Positions 18,089-27,231 of a stretch of DNA of 64,000 bases are shown one piece after another; position 1 is the first letter of the stretch, and every line of letters begins with the position of its first letter. The stretch covers positions 124,001 to 188,000 of the forward strand of contig JBGARJ010000002.1 in assembly GCA_044230315.1 (NCBI GenBank), given 5' to 3'. A program made the position numbers and the translations under genes. The DNA comes from M3007 sp044230315. Its GTDB lineage: Bacteria; Bacteroidota; Bacteroidia; Chitinophagales; Saprospiraceae. The notes under the pieces were generated by a model, which saw only the letters and a program-made list of their open reading frames with translations, was not told the origin of the DNA and did not search any database.

Positions 18089-18145
18089 ACTTGTTGCGAC
18101 GGCGGCTTTAGCGTTTTTACTGCTAAAGCCGCCGTCGCAACAAGT
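18089..18145. repeat. Perfect 24-bp inverted repeat (hairpin)
   Basis: Arms 18089-18112 and 18122-18145 are exact reverse complements, with a 9-base loop (GTTTTTACT). The hairpin lies 3 bases past the mscS stop codon on the minus strand, and 13 bases past the other terminator. It lacks a clear T-run on either side, so it may be an mRNA 3'-end stabiliser, a REP-like palindrome or a convergent terminator. Confidence 0.85.
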
Positions 18146-18148
18146 TTG

Positions 18149-18955
18149 CTATCTGATCATTTCCCGCCGGCGCTCTTTGGCGGTATGGATACCCCGGGTT
18201 TCAAATTCTTCCCGCAGGGCTTCGTAAATAAAATCCAGGGTGTGGATATAATGTTCGCCGGTGGTCCACCAGGCGATGTCGGCACGCATATCGTCGCGGC
18301 TGATGCCGGAAAGCACGACTTCGGTATTGTGGTCGGGCAAGCACCAGGGGCAACGTTTCGCGGCGGCCTCGGCGGCCTCGCGGAGCTGGGAGAGATTGGT
18401 ATGGCTGTCGAGCAGAATACTGATCTCCACTTGCACTTTTACCCCATGGGCAATATTTTCAATCGAGCCTTCGGTTATTTTGCGGTTGGGGATGATGATC
18501 TTCTTCCCATGCTCGGTTAACAGGATGGTGTTAAAAATCTGAATTTCGGTCACATAGCCCGATTTATCCTCCACTGTGATCAGGTCGCCCACGCGGTAAG
18601 GCCGGAATAACAGGATCAGAACGCCGCTGGCGAAGTTGCCCAGACTTCCCTGCAGGGCCAGCCCCACGGCAAAGGCCACCGCGGAAAAAACAGCGATAAA
18701 GGATGTGGTTTCGATCCCGATCTGGCCGGCTACCACCAGCAACAAGGCCACTTTCAGGGCTACGTCCAGCAAAGAGGTCAAAAAAGGGCGAAGGCTTTCG
18801 TCTACATGGCGTTTTTTCAAGAAAACATTCATCGAATTGGATATCCGGCGAATGACCCACAGGCCAATCACGAGGATCAGCAGCGCCATAAGCACTTTGG
18901 GACCGTACTGAAGCGCAAGATTGTAGATTTGGTCGATGTACGTTTTTTGCTCCAT
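18149..18955 (-). CDS. MscS-family mechanosensitive ion channel
   Basis: The 268-residue protein has three membrane helices, the third being the glycine/alanine-rich pore helix (AVFSAVAFAVGLALQGSLGN) followed by the MscS beta domain (YRVGDLITVEDKSGYVTEIQIF...IIIPNRKI). It is a small-conductance channel of the inner membrane that releases solutes on hypo-osmotic shock. I start it at 18955 (MEQKTYIDQIYN) because the longer frame lacks conserved sequence. It is divergent from the M1 peptidase gene. Confidence 0.93.
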   Translation of the reverse strand: MEQKTYIDQIYNLALQYGPKVLMALLILVIGLWVIRRISNSMNVFLKKRHVDESLRPFLTSLLDVALKVALLLVVAGQIGIETTSFIAVFSAVAFAVGLALQGSLGNFASGVLILLFRPYRVGDLITVEDKSGYVTEIQIFNTILLTEHGKKIIIPNRKITEGSIENIAHGVKVQVEISILLDSHTNLSQLREAAEAAAKRCPWCLPDHNTEVVLSGISRDDMRADIAWWTTGEHYIHTLDFIYEALREEFETRGIHTAKERRREMIR

Positions 18956-19182
18956 GAGCGTTTGTTTTACGTTAATGACCCAGCAATTGGGTTGTTTTGG
19001 CGAAAGGCGGCGCAAAATCGGCAAAAAGCCGGTAATCTTGCGCACCTTTTTCAGGCGCCCGGCCCGGGCAAAACACACACAATCCGAGGTAGATGCATAC
19101 CCGTACTGTCCGCTTTGCCGCAAGGCCTGATCGCCTACGCCATACCGTTCACCCGTATCGCTTTTCCCTTCAATTTTTTTCT

Positions 19183-21930
19183 ATGTCCATTGCGCTGAAT
19201 CACATCAAAAACCTGCTACCCCTTGCCCTTATTCTGGCCCTGTTTCTGACGCCGGCCTGCACCCCAAAGGTGGGTGAAAAAACAACCGCTTCCACGACGC
19301 CTGTGCTGCCTGTCGCCCCCGAACAATGGGATACGATCGGTAAACCGCTGCTGGGTGAAGAACCCGACTCCGACGCGGAAGCTCCCGCGGAATACAATTT
19401 CATGGACGAAGCCGTTGTCACGCCTGCAGAAGACTCCATGCCGGATACCCTGCCCCGCTACAATGCCTCGCACACCTTCGAGCACGACCTGATCCACACC
19501 AAACTGGAAGTGTCGTTCGATTGGGCAAAAAAACATGTCAACGGGAAGGCGACCCTCACCCTGCGCCCCTGGTTTTATCCCACCGATAAATTGACCCTCG
19601 ATGCCAAGAACTTCGATATCCAGTCGGTCGTATTCGAAGGGAAAAGCGAGCCCTTGAAATACACGTACGACAACGCTGTGCTCACCGTACAATTGGGAAA
19701 AACCTTCACCCGGAACGATGAATACAAAGTCGTGATCACCTACACCGCCAAACCCGACGAACGGGATTCCTTTGGCGGCAGCGCCGCTATTACCAGCGAC
19801 AAAGGCCTGTATTTCATCAATGCCGATGGTTCCGATCCGGATAAACCGCGCCAGATCTGGACCCAGGGTGAGACGGAAAGCAACTCCCGCTGGTTCCCCA
19901 CCGTGGATAAGCCCAACGAACGCTGCACGGAAGAACTGTACATCACGGTGGACGACAAGTACAAAACCTTGTCGAACGGCGTGCTGGTATCGTCCAAAAA
20001 GAATGCCGACAGTACCCGAACCGATTACTGGAAAATGGACAAACCGCACGCGCCATACCTGTTCATGATGGCCATCGGCGATTACGCGGTGGTTAAAGAC
20101 AAATGGCGCGGCATTCCGGTGGAGTATTACGTGGAACCGAAATTCGAGCCGTATGCCCGCGATATCTTTCCGAACACGACCGAAATGCTGGAGTTTTTCT
20201 CCAACAAACTGGGCTATCCGTACCCCTGGCCGAAATTCTCCCAGGTGGTCGTGCGCGATTATGTGAGCGGAGCCATGGAAAACACCACGGCCGTGGTATT
20301 CGGGGAGTTTATGCAAAAAGACAAGCGCGCCCTCCTCGACGATCACCTGACCAACGAAAAAGTGGTGGCGCATGAAATGTTTCACCATTGGTTCGGCGAT
20401 TTGGTGACCACCGAAAGCTGGTCCAATATCACCCTGAACGAGGGTTTTGCCAACTATTCGGAATACCTGTGGCTGGAACATAAATATGGCCGCGATGAAG
20501 CTGACTACCACGAGTTCAACGAACGCCAGGGCTATATTTACTCGGCGCTCGGCGGCGGACACCCGCTGATCGACTTCGGATACGAGGACCGTGAAAACAT
20601 GTTCGATGCCCATTCGTACAACAAAGGCGGCGCCATCCTGCACATGCTCCGCACCTACCTGGGCGACGACGCGTTCTTTGCCGGCCTGAACCGCTACCTG
20701 AAAAAGAATGAATATACCGACGTGGAAGCCCACGAGCTCCGCCTGGCTTTTGAAGATGTGGCCGGGCAAGACCTCAATTGGTTCTTCAACCAGTGGTTTT
20801 TCAGCGCCGGACAACCGAACCTGGATATCGAATACGGCTGGGACGAAAACACCCACCAGGCCACGGTAACCATTGCACAAACACAGGAGGCCTCCAAACA
20901 GGTGCCGTATATTTTTGACCTGCCCCTGGCTGTCGATATCTATGACGCCTCGGGTAAGGCCCGCCGCGAAAATATCCGGGTCACGAAACGGACCCAAACC
21001 TTCACCTTCGACGCCAACGGGAAACCAGCCCTGATCAATGTGGATGCCGACAAAGCGCTGTTGGCCGTCAAAAACGACGCGCATACCGACGAAGAATGGG
21101 CTTTTATGTACCGCAATGCGCCCTTATTCCTCGACCGCTGGGAAGCAATCGACCACCTGCAGGGCAAATCGGCGGACCTGGCCAAACAAATTTTGAAGGA
21201 GGCGTTGCAGGATAAACACTGGTCGATCCGGCAAATCGCCCTCAACAAAGCCGATGTGAACAAGGCCGAGGTGCAAGCCATGGTGGCCAAAATGGCTGAA
21301 AGTGATCCCGAACCCAGCGTGCGGGCCGCCGCTATCGGTGCGCTGGGCGAGACCGAAGACCGGAAATACATTCCGGTGTTTGTGAAAGGCATGGACAGCA
21401 GCCAACCGTTCAGTGTGCTGGGCGCCTCACTGGAGGCGTTGAGCAAAACCGACGCGGCAGCGGCAGTAGAAGCGGCAAAAAACCTGAAAGACGACGATAA
21501 CGACGGGATCGTCCTAGCCGTTGCCGATTTATATGCGAACAACCCCGACCCGGCTGGCTTGGAGTGGTTCCGGAAAAAAGCGCAAAAGATCGACAACATG
21601 GCCGCTTTCAAATTTTACGATCTGTATGTCAAATACATGATCGATTTGAAAGACGATGCAGTGTTGGACGAATCGGTGAAAATTTTCCAGGGTATTTCGC
21701 TGGACCCCAACGCCAGCCTGTGGCGGCGTTTCAGCAATACCAAAGCGATTGCCGATCTGCGCAACCATTACCGGGAGGAAGCCAATAAAGCGAAGGCCGA
21801 CGAACTCAGTCAACTCCTCGCCACGATTCGGGAGAAGGAAACCGATCAAACCCTCATGCGGGCAATCCGGCTCAATGTCCGGGTTGCCCGCTGGCGTTAC
21901 TGCTCAGGATTTTTTGCTCAATATTGGTAG
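19183..21930 (+). CDS. M1 family zinc aminopeptidase lipoprotein
   Basis: The 915-residue protein starts with a lipoprotein signal ending LTPAC (Cys26). The catalytic domain has GAMEN (363-367), the zinc motif HEMFH (397-401) and the third ligand Glu420, spaced 18 residues after the motif, plus a C-terminal HEAT-like region. It probably trims peptides in the periplasm or at the outer membrane. Its last 59 bases run antisense over the 3' end of the heptose adenylyltransferase gene, and the final 20 or so residues look basic and unconserved, so an original stop may have been lost. Confidence 0.93.
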   Translation: MSIALNHIKNLLPLALILALFLTPACTPKVGEKTTASTTPVLPVAPEQWDTIGKPLLGEEPDSDAEAPAEYNFMDEAVVTPAEDSMPDTLPRYNASHTFEHDLIHTKLEVSFDWAKKHVNGKATLTLRPWFYPTDKLTLDAKNFDIQSVVFEGKSEPLKYTYDNAVLTVQLGKTFTRNDEYKVVITYTAKPDERDSFGGSAAITSDKGLYFINADGSDPDKPRQIWTQGETESNSRWFPTVDKPNERCTEELYITVDDKYKTLSNGVLVSSKKNADSTRTDYWKMDKPHAPYLFMMAIGDYAVVKDKWRGIPVEYYVEPKFEPYARDIFPNTTEMLEFFSNKLGYPYPWPKFSQVVVRDYVSGAMENTTAVVFGEFMQKDKRALLDDHLTNEKVVAHEMFHHWFGDLVTTESWSNITLNEGFANYSEYLWLEHKYGRDEADYHEFNERQGYIYSALGGGHPLIDFGYEDRENMFDAHSYNKGGAILHMLRTYLGDDAFFAGLNRYLKKNEYTDVEAHELRLAFEDVAGQDLNWFFNQWFFSAGQPNLDIEYGWDENTHQATVTIAQTQEASKQVPYIFDLPLAVDIYDASGKARRENIRVTKRTQTFTFDANGKPALINVDADKALLAVKNDAHTDEEWAFMYRNAPLFLDRWEAIDHLQGKSADLAKQILKEALQDKHWSIRQIALNKADVNKAEVQAMVAKMAESDPEPSVRAAAIGALGETEDRKYIPVFVKGMDSSQPFSVLGASLEALSKTDAAAAVEAAKNLKDDDNDGIVLAVADLYANNPDPAGLEWFRKKAQKIDNMAAFKFYDLYVKYMIDLKDDAVLDESVKIFQGISLDPNASLWRRFSNTKAIADLRNHYREEANKAKADELSQLLATIREKETDQTLMRAIRLNVRVARWRYCSGFFAQYW

Positions 21931-22387
21931 TGGAGTACCCTTCCACAAACGGCAGGCTGCGCACCGTGCCTCCGCAGGCCAACACCAGGTCGGAGCCCAC
22001 GATCTGCTCCGGTTTCCAGTCGCCGCCTTTTACCAGTACATCGGGTTGTACCAGCCGGATCAGTTCAACCGGCGTGTCTTCGGCGAAAAAGACCACGGCA
22101 TCCACCACTTCCAGGGCCGCCAGCAAATGCGCGCGGGTGGCTTCGTCGTTGATGGGGCGGGTGGGTCCTTTGAGGCGCCGGACCGACTCGGCGCTGTTGA
22201 GGCCGATCACCAGGCGGCTGCCCAGGTCGCGCGCTTGTGCCAGGTAGTGCAAATGGCCGTAGTGCAAAATATCGAAACAACCGTTGGTGAACACGATCGT
22301 GTCGCCGGCACTCCGCCAGTGGGCCAGCGTTTGTTGCAGCTGATCGGGCGGCTGGATTTTTTGTTCGATGTGGGTAAAAGCAGCCAT
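21872..22387 (-). CDS. rfaE2: D-glycero-beta-D-manno-heptose 1-phosphate adenylyltransferase
   Basis: The 171-residue protein is a stand-alone version of the HldE C-terminal domain. It has FTNGCFDILHYGHLHYL with the HxGH nucleotidyltransferase motif, GLNSAESVRRLKGPTRPIN, and VKGGDW further on. It activates heptose-1-phosphate with ATP to give ADP-heptose for LPS core or S-layer glycans. It starts 15 bases after the flippase-like gene stop, so the two form an operon. The kinase partner (rfaE1) is not in view. Confidence 0.93.
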   Translation of the reverse strand: MAAFTHIEQKIQPPDQLQQTLAHWRSAGDTIVFTNGCFDILHYGHLHYLAQARDLGSRLVIGLNSAESVRRLKGPTRPINDEATRAHLLAALEVVDAVVFFAEDTPVELIRLVQPDVLVKGGDWKPEQIVGSDLVLACGGTVRSLPFVEGYSTTNIEQKILSSNASGQPGH

Positions 22388-22402
22388 ATGTGTAAGAGCA
22401 AT

Positions 22403-23497
22403 TTAGCGGGTTTGGGGGTCTGTAAATGGTTGCGGGGTGTTCGCCTGCCTGTTTTTGTTGAGCAGGGGAAGCAACACCAGGGCCAGCAACCCGGCTACAA
22501 TGTTGTAAAATATTTGAACGGTAAAGAAAGCGATGTTCGCATACGAAAACGCGTCGCTCCCCCCGATACCGTACAGGGCCAGGCCGGCGATGGCCAGGGC
22601 ATGAAACGTACCCATACCACCCGGCGAAGGAATGATGAACCCAAGGGTGCCAAACACGAAAACCATTAGCGCCGCCCCGGCGTCGAGGTGGGAGGTAGGG
22701 TCGAATGCCTTCAGATTAAACAAACACTGCAGGTAAAACATCAGCCAGATGCCCAGCGAATACCCGAGAAACAGGCCGGCGTGCCGCAGGCGGAACACAC
22801 TGCGCAACCCTTCCCAGAAGCCTTCGATGAGGTTGGCAATCTTTTGAAAAAGCGCGAGATGAAACAATTTCTGCCGAAACCGAAACACCAGCAGCCCTAC
22901 CAGCGTCAGGCCGGCCAATCCGCCCAGGACAAATGGGTTGCGCCAAAACCCGCCGCCCGACCCAGCCGGGCTGCCCTGGTTATGGTGCAAAAAAGCCCAC
23001 AACGTATCGGCTTCGAAGAGGAACGCCAGGCCGATGACCAGACCCAGGCAAATAAAATCCATCAGGCGATCGACCACCAGCGTACCCATCACCCGTTCCA
23101 GCGGAATGCGTTCGTAGCGCGACAGCGTTCCGGCGCGCACCACTTCGCCCATCCGCGGAAACCCTAAATTGGCAAAGTAACCCAACAAAATGGTCAGAAA
23201 ACTATTGGCAAAACCAATCCGGTAGCCCAGAGGCTCCAAGAGCATTTGCCAGCGCCAGGCTCGCAACATATTGCTCAACGTAAAAGCTGCTACAACCAGA
23301 ACGAGCCATCCGGCGTGTACCGTGGAAAAATCGTGCAGCAGTTTGTCCAGCAAGCTGCATTGGTCTGCCGGCACCCCGTCGAGGCGGCATTGCTCCTGAT
23401 AGGCGGTGTTTTGACTGCGAAAAACAAGACCGAGTATGGTGACCCCGATACCAAGAAAGAGAAAAAACTGAAGCGCTTTTTTGAGTTTGGGCGACAT
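22403..23497 (-). CDS. YbhN/LPG-synthase-TM-like multi-pass membrane protein (flippase-like domain)
   Basis: This 364-residue inner-membrane protein has about eight helices. It shows the UPF0104/lysylphosphatidylglycerol synthase TM-region pattern: NMLRAWRWQMLLEPLGY, NLGFPRMGEVVRAGTLSRYE, LVVDRLMDFICLGLVIG and IIPSPGGMGTFHALAIAGLALYG. Members move or modify lipids, or transport isoprenoid-linked or lipid substrates; no substrate can be assigned. Pairing with rfaE2 suggests an envelope-glycolipid role. The ATG at 23497 is chosen because a TACATTTG element ends 7 bases before it. Confidence 0.88.
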   Translation of the reverse strand: MSPKLKKALQFFLFLGIGVTILGLVFRSQNTAYQEQCRLDGVPADQCSLLDKLLHDFSTVHAGWLVLVVAAFTLSNMLRAWRWQMLLEPLGYRIGFANSFLTILLGYFANLGFPRMGEVVRAGTLSRYERIPLERVMGTLVVDRLMDFICLGLVIGLAFLFEADTLWAFLHHNQGSPAGSGGGFWRNPFVLGGLAGLTLVGLLVFRFRQKLFHLALFQKIANLIEGFWEGLRSVFRLRHAGLFLGYSLGIWLMFYLQCLFNLKAFDPTSHLDAGAALMVFVFGTLGFIIPSPGGMGTFHALAIAGLALYGIGGSDAFSYANIAFFTVQIFYNIVAGLLALVLLPLLNKNRQANTPQPFTDPQTR

Positions 23498-23504
23498 GGT
23501 GGAA

Positions 23505-23512
23505 CAAATGTA
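23505..23512 (-). promoter_or_regulatory. Predicted -7 element (TACATTTG) abutting the flippase-like gene
   Basis: On the minus strand TACATTTG fits the consensus and lies 7 bases before the ATG at 23497. It implies a nearly leaderless mRNA for the flippase-like/rfaE2 pair. Confidence 0.5.
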
Positions 23513-23725
23513 CAAGTGACAGATCGCCTAAACCGACGCCTGCCGGACGTAAAAAACAGGCGCAAAGGTGGGTAAAATTTGCCGAATCATCGGCTCGATG
23601 CGTGATCGGCTGCCCGGTGCGGCACGGAGCTTTGTTGCTTGGGCAGGCGGCAAGCGTGTATCGGTTCGCCTGGTTGATAACTTTAACACTACCTTTACGG
23701 TCTTATTCCGACCTATCTCATCAGC

Positions 23726-24751
23726 ATGCGACATCTTCAGGTAATCAACGACCCCACGTATACCCAAAAAAGCTTCAATAGATTCGAACGGTTTCTGCTC
23801 CGGTTTATCCGCGACAAACGCGACCTGCCCTTCTTCTTTCTGTGTCTGCAAATAGCCTGCACCATCTTGCCGGTGGCCGTAGCGCTTTTCTGCACGACCG
23901 GCGCGGTTTGGTGGGCTCTAGTGGCCGTTTTTTTGGTGCTGGAAGTGTATTTTATGGGGCCTTTTATCCTGATGCTCCACAACACCAGCCACAATGTTTT
24001 TTTTAAACCGGAATACAAATGGGGTAACCGTCTCATCCCTTGGGCGCTATGTCCGTTTATGGGGCAAACGCCCGACACCTATTTCAGCCACCATATCGGC
24101 ATGCACCATGCCGAGAACAACCTGGCGGCCGACCAGAGTTCGACAATGGGCTACCAGCGCGACCGCCTGGCAGACTTTATGCGGTACTTTGTCCGGTTCC
24201 TGTTTGTCGGCATATTCGACTTGATCTACTACCTCCGCACCCGGCAAAAAAAGCGGTTTTTAAAAAGAGCCATTGTGGGCGAAGTTGCATTCTTCGTCTT
24301 GTGTGCCTTGCTGGCCTGGTTCAACTGGCAAGCTACCCTGTTCGTATTTATCCTTCCACTCGTTATCGTCCGTTTTCTCATGATGTCGGGCAATTGGGCA
24401 CAACACGCCTTCATCGATCCCGCCGCGCCGGAAAACAGCTATGTCAACAGCATTACCTGCATCAACAGCAGCTACAACAAGCGGTGCTTCAATGACGGCT
24501 ACCACATCGGACACCATCTCCGGCCACACCTGCACTGGACCGAAATGCCCGTTGATTTCCTGGCCAATAAAGACAAATACGCCGAACAAAAGGCCCTGGT
24601 ATTCGAAGGTGTTGACTATCACCAGATCTGGGCATTGCTCATGGTGAAACGCTACGACAGATTGGCAGAACATGTAGTCAATCTGAACGGGATGTACCCG
24701 TCGCGGGAAGAGCTGATTTCGGTGTTGAAACAACGCACAAAGCGGGTTTAG
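23726..24751 (+). CDS. Membrane fatty acid desaturase family protein
   Basis: The 341-residue protein has four or more membrane segments and the three histidine clusters of di-iron desaturases/hydroxylases: HNTSH (85-89), HHIGMHH (122-128) and HIGHH (260-264), plus an additional His227 in GNWAQH. It probably oxidises an acyl chain or related lipid in the membrane, taking electrons from a ferredoxin-type reductase. A near-consensus TACCTTTA (23690-23697) precedes it. A terminator overlaps its last codons. Confidence 0.9.
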   Translation: MRHLQVINDPTYTQKSFNRFERFLLRFIRDKRDLPFFFLCLQIACTILPVAVALFCTTGAVWWALVAVFLVLEVYFMGPFILMLHNTSHNVFFKPEYKWGNRLIPWALCPFMGQTPDTYFSHHIGMHHAENNLAADQSSTMGYQRDRLADFMRYFVRFLFVGIFDLIYYLRTRQKKRFLKRAIVGEVAFFVLCALLAWFNWQATLFVFILPLVIVRFLMMSGNWAQHAFIDPAAPENSYVNSITCINSSYNKRCFNDGYHIGHHLRPHLHWTEMPVDFLANKDKYAEQKALVFEGVDYHQIWALLMVKRYDRLAEHVVNLNGMYPSREELISVLKQRTKRV

Positions 24752-24778
24752 AGGACGTTTCCTCCAAACCCGCTTTGT
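24737..24778. terminator. Bidirectional terminator overlapping the desaturase stop codon
   Basis: A 19-base stem with one mismatch (24737-24755 with 24760-24778) and the loop CGTT includes the last codons and TAG of the desaturase gene. It separates this gene from the convergent esterase gene. A-rich sequence follows on the plus strand, so termination may depend mostly on the stem. Confidence 0.7.
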
Positions 24779-24805
24779 AGAAAAATTGCCTTGCCGGGCT
24801 TGTAA

Positions 24806-26218
24806 TTACTGCCGGATCATCTTGGTTGTTTGCCAGCTGCCGTCGGCGGAGCCGACGCGAACGGCATAAAAACCAGCCGGTAAATCACCGGTCCAGATCG
24901 CTTCTCCGGATTGGACCTGTTCGTCGCGGTGGATGGAACCATCCGCGCTGATAATTTGCACTTCCACGGTTTCAAATTCATCGAGCCCACCGATATGGAT
25001 CCACTCACGGGCTGGGTTGGGATATACCGAAACAGACGGGGTGGGGTCGGATGCGGGTTCGCCCGCCGCGGTCACAGAGCCGCCGAACAACCACTTATAT
25101 GCCGCGGGAAATTCCCGCTTCCAGAACCATTCGGAATGCTGCCCGTCGCTGGGCACGCGGAACGCGATCTCGGTGGAGTCAAACCCGACGTCGAGCATGG
25201 CGTCGGCCACTTCCTGCATATCCTGGCGGACATAGGTTGGCTCCTGGCCGCCGGCCAGAAAATAGACCTTGAGCGGGTTGCGTTTGCCAGTACCCAATAC
25301 CTGGTTGGCGGGGCTGTCGCCTGCAAACCAAAATGCCGGCGAAAAAATCCCTGCTTTGGAAAAAATATGCTGGTATTCCATGATCGCATACATGGATACC
25401 AATGCTCCCATGCTGCTGCCCATGATACCGGTATGCTCCCGGTCGGCCATCGTACGGAAATGCTGATCGATGTAGGGCTTCAGCGTATGCACAATGAAAC
25501 TGATATACTCGTCTCCCTGACCGCCGCCGTACAACGGGTTGATCCAGGGCGAATATTCATCCAGGCGATACACGCCGCCGTTGTCGATTCCCACTACGAT
25601 GCACCCGTAATCGCCCTGGTTACACATTTCGGTCAGCGATTCGTCTACTTCCCATTCGCCCGAGAAACTGGTTGCGGCATTGAAGAGGTTTTGTCCGTCT
25701 TGCATGTACAGGACCGGGTATTTCTTCGTAGAGGTCTGATAATCGGGTGGCAAATACATCCAGACCCGGCGGGTCCGGTTGAGTTGCGGGATGAAAAAGT
25801 TGTTGTCGAGAACCGTGACATGGTTGGTGGAGCTGGCGTTTGCAAGGTCTTCCCAAGACAAAATCTGGACTTCTATGGTCTGTGGTACGCCGGTATAGGT
25901 CACCACATGATCCGGTTGATATCCGCCACTCGCATTACCTTCGACGCTTTTCCAACTTCCGCGGGTAAACTTAAACCGCACGGGGCCAATGGGTGGATTG
26001 ATCGTGATGGCATACTGGTTCCCGCCCGGAAGGGGGTTCAGTCGCATGTTGACATCGGCCGTGTCCCAATTGTTAAAGGTGCCGGCAATGTAAAGCATTG
26101 CACTGGCTGGCGTGTACGGTGGAACCGACGTCACTTTTACGGTTAATTGGGCCGATAGTAGGCTTGGTACTAAGGCTAAGGCCCAGCAAAAAGCACGCAG
26201 AGGGAGTGCGTTCGGCAT
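24806..26218 (-). CDS. Secreted alpha/beta-hydrolase esterase with T9SS type A signal
   Basis: The 470-residue protein has a signal peptide (to about residue 23), an N-terminal beta-sandwich of starch-binding/CBM48 type (IAGTFNNWDTADVNM...VRFKFTRGSW), then an esterase D-like alpha/beta-hydrolase domain with the nucleophile elbow GSSMGA, an acidic residue in the VYFLAGGQEP region and a candidate His in DGQHSEWFW. The last 80 residues match a T9SS type A sorting domain (VYPNPAREWIHI, then LPAGFYAVRV). It may cleave feruloyl- or siderophore-type esters outside the cell; the substrate is not determined. Confidence 0.9.
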   Translation of the reverse strand: MPNALPLRAFCWALALVPSLLSAQLTVKVTSVPPYTPASAMLYIAGTFNNWDTADVNMRLNPLPGGNQYAITINPPIGPVRFKFTRGSWKSVEGNASGGYQPDHVVTYTGVPQTIEVQILSWEDLANASSTNHVTVLDNNFFIPQLNRTRRVWMYLPPDYQTSTKKYPVLYMQDGQNLFNAATSFSGEWEVDESLTEMCNQGDYGCIVVGIDNGGVYRLDEYSPWINPLYGGGQGDEYISFIVHTLKPYIDQHFRTMADREHTGIMGSSMGALVSMYAIMEYQHIFSKAGIFSPAFWFAGDSPANQVLGTGKRNPLKVYFLAGGQEPTYVRQDMQEVADAMLDVGFDSTEIAFRVPSDGQHSEWFWKREFPAAYKWLFGGSVTAAGEPASDPTPSVSVYPNPAREWIHIGGLDEFETVEVQIISADGSIHRDEQVQSGEAIWTGDLPAGFYAVRVGSADGSWQTTKMIRQ

Positions 26219-26290
26219 AAGCAGGATGATTTTTCGTTATCTCAATAGTAAGTAAGGCACAAACTTTTCGATTAATAAAACCGGTCGTTC

Positions 26291-27061
26291 ATGTTTTTTG
26301 CGCTTTCAAAAATTTTAGCCTTTCTGCTAAAACCCCTGAACTGGATTTTGGGCTGGTTTTTATTCGGTTGGCTGAGCAATAACGCGCGATGGAAAATGCG
26401 CGGTTTGGGCTGGGCTTTTGGTTTGTTTGCCGTCTTTACGAATCCCTGGCTGGTCAACCAGTGCGTTCACTGGTGGGAAACCGGCCATTGCAGCATGGGT
26501 TCGCTGGACAAATCGTTTTCCGTTGGTATTGTACTGGGCGGTTATTTGGATTTGGATGCCGAAACACCAAAAGGTTTGGTAACATTTCATCGTGCGGGCA
26601 ACCGCTTGACCACGGCTCTGGCGCTGTACAAAAGCGGAAAAATCCGTCGCATTCTGTTGTCGGGCGGCGATGGTCGCTTACTTGGCAGCGTGGCCTCGGA
26701 AGCGCAGGTCGCCCGAACATATTTGCTTCAAGTTGGTATTCCGGATACTTGTATTTTGCTGGAGGACCGGTCGCGTAACACGCGGGAGAACGCTGTTCTG
26801 TCCCGACAAGTATTAGACCGTGCCACTCTTACCGATTCTTGTTTGCTCATCACTTCCGCCTGGCATATGCGCCGGGCATTGGCCTGTTTCAAGCAAGCGG
26901 GGGTGTCATGTGCGCCGTTTGCGACCGATTTTCTCACCGAACGGCATCCCGGAAACCCTTTTCAGTGGCTGGAACCTGATTGGAAAGCCCTGATGAAGTG
27001 GGATGCGTTGTTAAAAGAATGGGCCGGTTACGTGATGTACCGAATGCACAGTTATGTTTAA
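26291..27061 (+). CDS. YdcF/ElyC-family DUF218 membrane protein
   Basis: The 256-residue protein has two N-terminal membrane helices and a DUF218 domain with IVLGGYLDLD, LSGGDG, SEAQVARTYLLQVGIP, LEDRSRNTRENAV and ITSAWHMRRALACFKQAG. This is the ElyC/SanA/YdcF type, linked in other bacteria to peptidoglycan and lipid-carrier homeostasis. It is divergent from the esterase gene with 72 bases between them. The base composition from here to about 28.0 kb looks somewhat more A+T-rich than the neighbours. Confidence 0.9.
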   Translation: MFFALSKILAFLLKPLNWILGWFLFGWLSNNARWKMRGLGWAFGLFAVFTNPWLVNQCVHWWETGHCSMGSLDKSFSVGIVLGGYLDLDAETPKGLVTFHRAGNRLTTALALYKSGKIRRILLSGGDGRLLGSVASEAQVARTYLLQVGIPDTCILLEDRSRNTRENAVLSRQVLDRATLTDSCLLITSAWHMRRALACFKQAGVSCAPFATDFLTERHPGNPFQWLEPDWKALMKWDALLKEWAGYVMYRMHSYV

Positions 27062-27231
27062 GAGAAGGGGGAAAGCGGGTGGTAAAGGGGGTAGATTATG
27101 GAACTTCTACGAGAGAGGGCACGGAAAACAAAAATAGCGGGGGATGTAACTCCTGTTTTTTGTCTCCACTTGATGCTGCTAATGTCTAGCTATCAGCGAA
27201 AAATCGCAAAAAATTCGACAAAAGTATAAAT

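Noticed and set aside
19216..21084. 622-residue open frame on the minus strand
   Set aside because: It lies wholly antisense to the M1 aminopeptidase, which has clear motifs, and its composition (rich in V, G, F, H, Q) is that of a codon shadow.
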